Of a stretch of DNA of 64,000 bases, positions 33,437-40,187 are shown piece by piece (position 1 is the stretch's first letter; each line of letters starts with the position of its first letter). A program made the position numbers and the translations under genes. This DNA is from Microcaldota archaeon (GTDB lineage Archaea; Micrarchaeota; Micrarchaeia; Micrarchaeales; Micrarchaeaceae): contig JAJZJM010000004.1 in the NCBI GenBank assembly GCA_021810105.1, positions 62,001 through 126,000 on the forward strand. The letters are read 5' to 3'. The notes beneath the pieces were generated by a model. It was not told the DNA's origin. It made no database searches and saw only the letters and a program-made list of their open reading frames with translations.

Positions 33437-34141
33437 TTATTCTATCCTACGAATCTTTTTAAATGCATCATCTATAACGTTATGCATCGATTCCTGCTCC
33501 GGATGCCTGATTCTGTACGAGGCTAGCCTGTCGCTCTCTGCCCTTCTAAAGAATGCGGGATTACCGTAGACTGACCTTATTATCTCTCTTATATCTCTTC
33601 TATCCGTTCCAATTTTCTCTAGGTCTTGCGAGCTTTTTGCATACATTACCCTTCTGCATTTTAATGCAACAAGGAATGCAGGGTGTATCACATACATTCT
33701 TTGATTTGTGGTATGTGCCATCGGTGAATCAATTAGCATTTTTTGATAAAGAAGCTGTGGAAACATAACCAGAGTGACGTGGTCACCAGATACTAGGTCA
33801 AGCATGTTGTACTGTGACATTGCCCCATCAGAATCCTGGTGTATCGCAAGCACTTTTATCCCTGCCGATTTCAAGCCAGTAACAGAAATGCATGCGGCTT
33901 CTGGTAGGACATAATCCAGGTCTGTTATCACACGCTTTCTTTCGGTAAATAAGTTGCTTGCTGCACTTCCAAAAAGTATGGGAGGAATGCTTTTACCTTC
34001 AAATGTCGAGGCATTCCTAATTCTCTCCGCAAGCCTTGCCTCTGGCATGCCTCTAAGCAGACAGAACTGCGCAGTTGAACTAACTGCATCTTTTTGCAAG
34101 CTTTCCATGTAGATAGTAGGATAACCCAGATATTTATCCAT
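33437..34141 (-). CDS. nucleotidyltransferase-like protein (AbiEii/MNT type)
   Basis: A 234-residue protein with F-G-S-A-A-S-N-L-F-T-E-R then T-D-L-D-Y-V at about residues 57-78, the GS-x-x-x-N...D-x-D signature of the DNA polymerase beta-like superfamily that includes AbiEii toxins. The C-terminal part is helical and basic. It is followed at once by the winged-helix gene at 33100 and preceded by a transposon remnant. Confidence 0.6.
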   Translation of the reverse strand: MDKYLGYPTIYMESLQKDAVSSTAQFCLLRGMPEARLAERIRNASTFEGKSIPPILFGSAASNLFTERKRVITDLDYVLPEAACISVTGLKSAGIKVLAIHQDSDGAMSQYNMLDLVSGDHVTLVMFPQLLYQKMLIDSPMAHTTNQRMYVIHPAFLVALKCRRVMYAKSSQDLEKIGTDRRDIREIIRSVYGNPAFFRRAESDRLASYRIRHPEQESMHNVIDDAFKKIRRIE

Positions 34142-34155
34142 TTAGGTGACATCCT

Positions 34156-34176
34156 CCCACCACTGAAGGTGGTGGG
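34156..34176 (-). repeat. right-end hairpin of the IS605-type element
   Basis: A perfect 8-bp GC-rich stem with a five-base loop, 26 bases beyond the tnpB stop. In intact elements this region ends the guide (omega) RNA made from the tnpB 3' end, so it may still be transcribed. Confidence 0.65.
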
Positions 34177-34201
34177 CTTCCAATGGCGGCTTTTTGATTG
34201 G

Positions 34202-34519
34202 TCATCTTGAACCACCAAATATAGTTCCTGATTCACAGACGGCTGCCTCCTGTAATTGAGGTCTTACAGCGTCTCCAGAGGCGTTACTTCCCGCAAGTCC
34301 TGCGGTAGTCAAGATATTTATTGAGGCATTCAAATCTCTGTCTATTCTCATCCCGCAATTTTGGCAGAGATATGTCCTTTCACCCAATCCTATATCCTGT
34401 ATGTTTCCACATCGAAGGTTGTAGAGTTGTTTCGAGAGATACATCTGACGGTTGAGTGTTGATTTCTGCAGCTGCGAAGGATACGCCCTGTATTTGTACG
34501 TCTTTTTCAAGATGAACAT
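34202..34519 (-). pseudogene. tnpB: TnpB with central in-frame deletion
   Basis: 105 codons. Residues 1-42 match the start of TnpB (F-I-L-K-K-T-Y-K-Y-R-A-Y-P). The frame then jumps to the C-terminal zinc finger (Y-L-C-Q-N-C-G) and the last RuvC segment (D-R-D-L-N-A-S-I-N-I-L). Most of the roughly 400-residue nuclease, including the other RuvC acidic residues and the first CxxC, is missing, so it cannot cut DNA. The reading frame has nevertheless stayed open across the deletion. Confidence 0.85.
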
Positions 34520-34643
34520 ATCCTTTTCACCATTAAATCTTATATGTGTTGCGGTTCGCTTTCATCCCACGATTGAAATCGTGAGTTTTCCCGCTCACAT
34601 TTATAAAATGATTTTCTTTGATTAAGTCAATTTTACTAAGCGT

Positions 34644-35891
34644 CTATGCAAATTTATCCTTAAATTCCTTGAATGCGAGTTCAAGCTTGTTCGGGTCTCC
34701 CACTGCTATCAATATAACTTCGCCCTTTTCATATCCTATTATCTTATTTAGGAATTCAATTTCATCTTTGCTTACGCCTTTGTACGGGTGCGTGCTTGTA
34801 AATGCAATACAGCCTCTTTTCCCAAATATACGCATATGCATTTTGTCATAGTGCTCGCCTTCATGCAGCTTTATTGCTAGCGCCCTTCCACCTCCTTTTA
34901 TGTGCGAGTATATATCCTTGGTATGATCTCCTGCAAAAGCACTGGTGACATCGTATATTTGCATATTCTTTGGAGTCTTATTTGTCTTAAGCCGCTCCGG
35001 GGCATGTAACGCATTTCTCTCTTGGAGGAATATTCCAGCGGTTAGTAGAGATGCTGCAAGAAAATACGATGGTAGTAGAGGCGTACCCAATATTAAAAAT
35101 GAGAAGATTATAGTCAGAAAAGGGATGACAAGAGTTGAGAGTCCTGCCAGAGACGTGGTGAATGTCTTGTATGAATAATAGAAAAGGAAGCTCCCTATGC
35201 CAAGATCAAGCCCTCCTATTAGAAATATTGACAATACGGCTGGTAATGAGAGGTTTACTGGTACGGAGATGTGAAAAATAAGAACAAGAAAGACAGCAAA
35301 AAAAGCCGAGGCTATGTTTGCGATTACCACAAATCCGCTGGTGCTTGCATTGTACTTCTTTATTACAATAGTAGTAGCAGCTACAGCCAGAGCGGATAGC
35401 AGAACTAATGCAATATAAGGCAATTCGGATAAGTTTATCGCTGTAATGCTGCCGTTTGCCATCACTATGCCTACGCTGACAAGCCCGATTAATAGGGCTA
35501 GGAACTGCCTGCCGCTTACCCTTTGCTTGAGAGTAAAAGGGGTAAGCAATGCGATAATAAGAGGATACGTCCTATAAACTATGGCGCTTACGCTTGGCGT
35601 AGTGCCCAGCGTTCCCCAAGTTAACAAAAGGGTAGAAACTGCGTATGCGAAGACCCCTGTTATGATTAGTATTAGCAGGCTTTTCCTATCTTTAAGGAGC
35701 AATGTGAGCCCCCGCCCTCTGTCTTGAAAATAGGCCACTATGAGCATAATTGCTGTGCCAAATAGCGACGAATAAAGCAGAAGAGGAATTGCACCAATGC
35801 TGCTCCCGCCCACCTGCAGCGCCACTGTAACTAGAGCTGAATACAGTACCACGAATATTAAAGCAAAAATGCCTTTGTGAATTATCTTCAT
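34644..35891 (-). CDS. EamA/DMT-family transporter with a C-terminal cytoplasmic domain
   Basis: A 415-residue protein. Residues 1-290 hold about ten membrane helices in two EamA repeats. Residues 300-415 are soluble (A-I-K-L-H-E-G-E-H-Y-D-K, then I-G-Y-E-K-G-E-V-I-L-I-A-V-G) and not part of a normal DMT transporter. Substrate unknown. The extension may regulate transport. It is divergent from the Lrp-like gene, which may control it. Confidence 0.8.
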   Translation of the reverse strand: MKIIHKGIFALIFVVLYSALVTVALQVGGSSIGAIPLLLYSSLFGTAIMLIVAYFQDRGRGLTLLLKDRKSLLILIITGVFAYAVSTLLLTWGTLGTTPSVSAIVYRTYPLIIALLTPFTLKQRVSGRQFLALLIGLVSVGIVMANGSITAINLSELPYIALVLLSALAVAATTIVIKKYNASTSGFVVIANIASAFFAVFLVLIFHISVPVNLSLPAVLSIFLIGGLDLGIGSFLFYYSYKTFTTSLAGLSTLVIPFLTIIFSFLILGTPLLPSYFLAASLLTAGIFLQERNALHAPERLKTNKTPKNMQIYDVTSAFAGDHTKDIYSHIKGGGRALAIKLHEGEHYDKMHMRIFGKRGCIAFTSTHPYKGVSKDEIEFLNKIIGYEKGEVILIAVGDPNKLELAFKEFKDKFA

Positions 35892-36005
35892 TGTCTCAAA
35901 AAGGTTTTTTATTATCTATATTAAAAGGGTTTTTATTTATTTAATTTTATTTGAAGTTTCTTGCGAAAATATAACTTTATAAAACTTGCCTCAGATATAA
36001 AAAAT

Positions 36006-37016
36006 ATGTATTTCAGCGCCAGGGAAAAAATTATACTCAGGGAGCTTAGCAACAACTCCAGAGTTAGCTTGGCTGCCATGGCAAAGAAGGCAAAATGCTC
36101 ATATGTAACAATAGGCAAGGTAATGTCGCAGCTAAAGGATAAGCTAGACCTTAAATTTACCCTGGAAATTGACCCTGTGAGTTTGGGCTTGCTTCAAAGG
36201 CATGTATTGATGATAAAATTCCGGGATAAACCCGATATTAAATGGCTGGAATCCATCCTTGCTGAGGAGAAGGAGGTAATCTCCGCCTATTTAACACAAG
36301 GACAATTTGACATTGTATTGTTTGCCGCTGCAGACGACCCGGCCAAGTACGTTCTTTGGGAATTCATTTTGACTCAAAAACTATCCAAGTATGGCGTGCT
36401 TGTAAAATCTTCTGACCTGCCATATTTCAGCTTCGGGTATTTGCCTGTTGACAATTACATTATAAAGAAATCGAAAGCAGGCATAAAAGATTACGACAAA
36501 CTTCTGCTCCAATTGCTAAACGAGAATTCGCGCCTTAGCTATAGCGAGCTTTCAAAGCGCATGAATTCCAGCGAAAGCACGATAAGGTATAGGCTGTTTA
36601 CCCTGGAAAGGAATGGCATCATAAAAAGATTTACGATTGCCGTGCAGAAGCCCCCGCAGCAGTACGCCATAAGCTTCTTTGAAAATTGGACCTCATACAC
36701 AGAGCAATTTGAGGAAAAGGCGGCCCTAGAAAGAAAGGTGACTATGAATATAGATGAGCAACTGCCAGTATTGAATACGTTCCAGATATCGATACCTTTA
36801 AGCGGAAGCTTTGGAAACTTCACCATTGCTCTGTTTGAAACTGAGAAAGAGGCATTCAGCAATACCGTAAAGAAGCGCAAAGAGATATACAGAAACGAAG
36901 GATACGAGGAGAGGCATGCAAGAATATTAAGGCCGCTCAAAGGTATTTTTCCCTTTAGAAACCTTGATATAAAGGAGAACTATAATCTTGTAAAGTGGGA
37001 ACAGGAAACTGAATAA
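36006..37016 (+). CDS. Lrp/AsnC-type regulator with two winged helices
   Basis: A 336-residue protein. A first helix-turn-helix (about 5-45, S-L-A-A-M-A-K-K-A-K-C-S-Y-V-T-I) is followed by an alpha/beta region with the RAM-like I-S-A-Y-L-T-Q-G-Q-F-D-I. A second helix-turn-helix (about 160-200, S-Y-S-E-L-S-K-R-M-N-S-S-E-S-T-I-R-Y-R-L) precedes another C-terminal domain. The tandem form is about twice the normal Lrp length. ATG 36006 is preferred to TTG 35961 because a TTTATAAA stretch lies about 30 bases before it. Confidence 0.75.
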   Translation: MYFSAREKIILRELSNNSRVSLAAMAKKAKCSYVTIGKVMSQLKDKLDLKFTLEIDPVSLGLLQRHVLMIKFRDKPDIKWLESILAEEKEVISAYLTQGQFDIVLFAAADDPAKYVLWEFILTQKLSKYGVLVKSSDLPYFSFGYLPVDNYIIKKSKAGIKDYDKLLLQLLNENSRLSYSELSKRMNSSESTIRYRLFTLERNGIIKRFTIAVQKPPQQYAISFFENWTSYTEQFEEKAALERKVTMNIDEQLPVLNTFQISIPLSGSFGNFTIALFETEKEAFSNTVKKRKEIYRNEGYEERHARILRPLKGIFPFRNLDIKENYNLVKWEQETE

Positions 37017-37125
37017 TTTTGTAAAACAGAGATGCTACGTCTAAGGCGATTATGAATCAGCAAAAATTAATAAATAAATTAACATAAATAATATAGTTTA
37101 AATATTAAAATGCGGCTAACGTATT

Positions 37126-37389
37126 ATGGCATTGGGATACAAGAACTGTTTATTCGTTAAGTACCAGACCCATGGTGCTACCGCCTCCGTTCACCCCCGG
37201 TATCCCTATGCTATTTTAATTGGTGTTGTTGTGAATATTCGTAAAATACTGCTAGGGAAAGATTCAGCGAAAGAGGCCAGAAAGTATGCATGCTGGATGT
37301 GCGACTACAGCACTAACTACCCTGTGGGATTTCTCTTGCATATAAGGGTATGTTCACACGATAAAATGACCAATCTGCATGCAAAATAG
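37126..37389 (+). CDS. small protein with C2H2-like zinc finger
   Basis: An 87-residue protein. Near the C-terminus Y-A-C-W-M-C-D-Y-S-T-N-Y-P then L-L-H-I-R-V-C-S-H gives C-x2-C-x12-H-x3-C-H, a classical zinc-finger spacing. The N-terminal half has no recognised domain. It is probably a nucleic-acid-binding protein. Confidence 0.55.
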   Translation: MALGYKNCLFVKYQTHGATASVHPRYPYAILIGVVVNIRKILLGKDSAKEARKYACWMCDYSTNYPVGFLLHIRVCSHDKMTNLHAK

Positions 37390-37425
37390 AAAGCGTAAGC
37401 GGGAATTGGATTCCATAGTTCTGCC

Positions 37426-38298
37426 TTAATCTGTTGCTCTGCTGTTTCCCGGATTATTATTCTTCTTGCCAGCAAGCGATTTCTCTACAAGAGACCTGTC
37501 TATTCCTGAAGGAAGGGTGCCCTGCCTCACGTAATCGTAAAGTATCAGCTTGAAAACATTAGAGGTCAGATAATTCATTATTACGCCGAAGACCATTATT
37601 GCAAACCCTATTATTATCAGAGGTATTGCAACAATTGAATAAATAGGCAGGATAATAGCTGCACTCAAAACAATGAGGATCATTCCTGATGCGATAAACA
37701 TAAGGTTATACAAATCGGAATATACTAGGCCCCCAAGAGTTCTGCCAAAATTCTTTAGGAAGAAGGAGGCGCTCTCCTTCATAGCGGATATGGGCCCAAG
37801 CTTGTTGTCGATTATTACGGGCACAACAAATGCCGCTGCTACAGACAATGCTATGCCAGCAGCAAGTCCAAGCACCAGCCTTCCAACATTGCCAAGCCTC
37901 TGCTCGAGTGCCCTTATGATCATAAGAACTATCGAGTAGAAGAGAGCCCATTCCAATATGTACTTTGAGTATTGGGATGCTGCGGAGAATGATTCTCCGA
38001 TGCTGATAGGCTTTCCGGATGCGTATGCCCTGAAGCCTATGAGCAAGGCTACAAGCACGTATGTTGAGGTAAATGTGCTTACAAGATAAAATATGAAAAG
38101 CGCAGCCATGTAAGAGATAGCCCCTAATGACCTGAGCCCTACAAACGGACCGAAAACCAGAGAGCCGAAAATCAGGAGCATCTCTGCAAATACAACAACA
38201 GCCATCAACACAGGGTATAGCAATAGCCGTCTGTCAGAGAATACTAGCTTTCTCACCTGCTTGCCAAGCGCCCATCCTGCCTTTATGTTTTGGAACAA
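37426..38298 (-). CDS. multi-pass membrane protein, DUF6159-like
   Basis: A 290-residue protein with about six membrane helices, a charged N-terminal region (F-S-D-R-R-L-L-L-Y-P) and a polar C-terminal tail. The N-terminal signature and size resemble the uncharacterised DUF6159 family. No function can be given. Confidence 0.6.
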   Translation of the reverse strand: MFQNIKAGWALGKQVRKLVFSDRRLLLYPVLMAVVVFAEMLLIFGSLVFGPFVGLRSLGAISYMAALFIFYLVSTFTSTYVLVALLIGFRAYASGKPISIGESFSAASQYSKYILEWALFYSIVLMIIRALEQRLGNVGRLVLGLAAGIALSVAAAFVVPVIIDNKLGPISAMKESASFFLKNFGRTLGGLVYSDLYNLMFIASGMILIVLSAAIILPIYSIVAIPLIIIGFAIMVFGVIMNYLTSNVFKLILYDYVRQGTLPSGIDRSLVEKSLAGKKNNNPGNSRATD

Positions 38299-38312
38299 GA
38301 GATTCTAACCCC

Positions 38313-39026
38313 TTAACCGTATGCGAACGTGGCTGTTACGCTTTCAGTGACTGATGCGGTTCCTGGGAATATCTCTGCGTTTGGAGTAAATTTCTGGGCG
38401 TATGCTCCCGGATAAATAATGCTTCCGCTGTTTATTACAAGGTTTGTAAGGCGTACAGGCGCGTATATTCCTGCAACAGCCTGCGCCTGGCTTGTAGCAT
38501 TCTGCATGGCCATAGAAAGGGCTATGCTCCTCATGCTTGCTGATTGTTGGCTCGATAAGCCTATTGCTATATTGCTTATGCTGATTCCCTTAACAGCAGA
38601 GATCGCAGAGAGGATGCTTGGAGTTGCATTGAGCGGAGCCATGACCTCTATGCCTTGCGAAGCAGCATATGCTGTACTGTTATAAACTCTGTATAAGGAG
38701 TATGATGTTGTTTTTATAGAAGTGCCGTTCATTACAATGAATTTCGACAATGTTGAATTAAGGCTGCTAGCATAAGCTGAGAGGTTTGCTGTTGCTGCCG
38801 ATGCTGTGCTGCCTGTTGCATTAATGTTTAGATATAATGTTGCTTGCATAGGTGCAGCTGAAACAGAGCCTGTAGCCGTCAATGTTATGTTGCCGCTTGC
38901 TGATGTTGCGCTTGCAGGTTTTAACATAGTCCTGTATGATAATGTGCTGAAAAGGAGTACAGCAGCCATAGCGATTATGGCTATTATGGCTACAGATGCT
39001 ATTATGCTGTCATTTTCTTTTGCCAT
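38313..39026 (-). CDS. SIMPL-domain (DUF541/YggE-like) secreted protein
   Basis: A 237-residue protein with an N-terminal membrane anchor (8-30) and an extracellular domain beginning I-T-L-T-A-T-G-S-V-S-A-A-P, the usual start of SIMPL domains, with the later Y-S-L-Y-R-V-Y and I-S-N-I-A-I strands. YggE relatives are linked to oxidative stress; the molecular role is unknown. It lies 15 bases upstream of the membrane protein gene at 37426. Confidence 0.78.
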   Translation of the reverse strand: MAKENDSIIASVAIIAIIAMAAVLLFSTLSYRTMLKPASATSASGNITLTATGSVSAAPMQATLYLNINATGSTASAATANLSAYASSLNSTLSKFIVMNGTSIKTTSYSLYRVYNSTAYAASQGIEVMAPLNATPSILSAISAVKGISISNIAIGLSSQQSASMRSIALSMAMQNATSQAQAVAGIYAPVRLTNLVINSGSIIYPGAYAQKFTPNAEIFPGTASVTESVTATFAYG

Positions 39027-39075
39027 AGAATCACATGTAAATACAATATTTCAATTTATATGTTTTTCTGTATGA

Positions 39076-39879
39076 TTACGAAGCGTTCAGCAGGGGGCCA
39101 GGCAGCGATGTGACTTCTGACAGGCTGGTTGCCTGTGTTATATTGGTTTCTGCAAGGCTTATGCTGTAGCTTCCGGTTTTTGTGCTGATGTTGGCTGTAA
39201 GCGTAAGGGGGAAGTAATATTGGGATGAGAAGCACGAATTGAAGTCAACAAGGGCGGTTCCGTTAAGCGGCTGGGACGAGCTTGATACCGTGAGGTTGCC
39301 GTTTGCCTGCCAGCATGGCATTCCATTATAAAATCCAGGCAGAACACTCCCGACTTTATAACCCTTAACTCCTGAGAAGTTGAATGCGCTAGATATATTG
39401 CTGAGTATCTGTGTTGGGCTTCCGCTTGATTTTACGCAGCTGTATTGGCCCCCGTTGTAGCCGTAGCATGCATAAACAGTACTGCCGTTGTTTATTGATA
39501 TTCCGACTGCTGAGATATTATGCATGCCAATTCCTGAAACGGTTCCAATCCCGCTCGTAGGAAGGCTGCCTATGGTAAACGAGACTCTTTCGTTATTCTG
39601 ATATTTAAGGTAGCTTACGTTTATAGGTATGTAAATTGTAGGATCGGTTCCTGAATAATTTACGCTTATGCCTATTTTTCCTGAGTAACTGACCCCGAGT
39701 TGCGGGTATGAGTTTATCTTCTGTAATATCGCAGATTTCAAAGAGGATGGGCTTGTTATTGCCGTGTATGCCAGGCTTCCAACGCCTCCAGAAAGGTACA
39801 GATAGTAGAAAGCGATTCCAAGTATTATTACCACAGCTATTATGCCAAGCCCTATGTTTCTAACCTTATGCCCTCCCAT
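39076..39879 (-). CDS. membrane-anchored extracellular hypothetical protein
   Basis: 267 residues from ATG 39879 (the frame is open to 39978, but the region upstream is not protein-like). An N-terminal membrane helix (7-27) is followed by a beta-rich extracellular domain with sequons and cysteines (C-Y-G-Y-N-G-G-Q-Y-S-C). No family is recognised. It lies in the same orientation and next to the SIMPL gene. Confidence 0.6.
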   Translation of the reverse strand: MGGHKVRNIGLGIIAVVIILGIAFYYLYLSGGVGSLAYTAITSPSSLKSAILQKINSYPQLGVSYSGKIGISVNYSGTDPTIYIPINVSYLKYQNNERVSFTIGSLPTSGIGTVSGIGMHNISAVGISINNGSTVYACYGYNGGQYSCVKSSGSPTQILSNISSAFNFSGVKGYKVGSVLPGFYNGMPCWQANGNLTVSSSSQPLNGTALVDFNSCFSSQYYFPLTLTANISTKTGSYSISLAETNITQATSLSEVTSLPGPLLNAS

Positions 39880-40187
39880 TTTATTCACGCAACATCTATT
39901 TTTTATTGTAGGTTTATAGCAGACAGGGTTTAAATGCTTTCCTAAATGCTTTTCCATCCAAGAAAAAAGCGTTTGCAAAATCTATGTTGGCGATTGAACT
40001 TTTTCCGGTGCGTTTTTCATTCCGGCATTTTTGCCGTATGTTTTTCTCAATAATCATTTACTTTGATTGTTGGAATGAAAAGCAAGAGATAAATACCTTT
40101 TTAATAGATTATCTGCAAGGGTTTACATTTATTTGAATAAAAGGGGTTGTGATCACATGGTTTATTTCATGCTTAACGCATGGTTAA

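Larger units (their letters stand above)
34150..34600 (-). mobile_element. internally deleted IS200/IS605-type element
   Basis: A TnpB remnant (34202-34519) is flanked by two subterminal hairpins: CCCACCAC/GTGGTGGG (34156-34163 with 34169-34176, loop TGAAG) and CACGAT/ATCGTG (34568-34573 with 34578-34583, loop TGAA). Imperfect palindromes near the ends, rather than terminal inverted repeats, are typical of IS200/IS605 elements. There is no TnpA gene, so it could only move with help. Exact ends are uncertain by some tens of bases. Confidence 0.75.

Noticed and set aside
33054-33569. 171-residue plus-strand frame, Leu/Ser/Cys-rich
   Set aside because: Complementary to the winged-helix and nucleotidyltransferase genes, which have clear motifs and a two-base spacing.
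36901-37125. Possible small gene between the Lrp-type regulator and the zinc-finger protein
   Set aside because: The gap is AT-rich with stops in all frames; it looks like terminator plus promoter.
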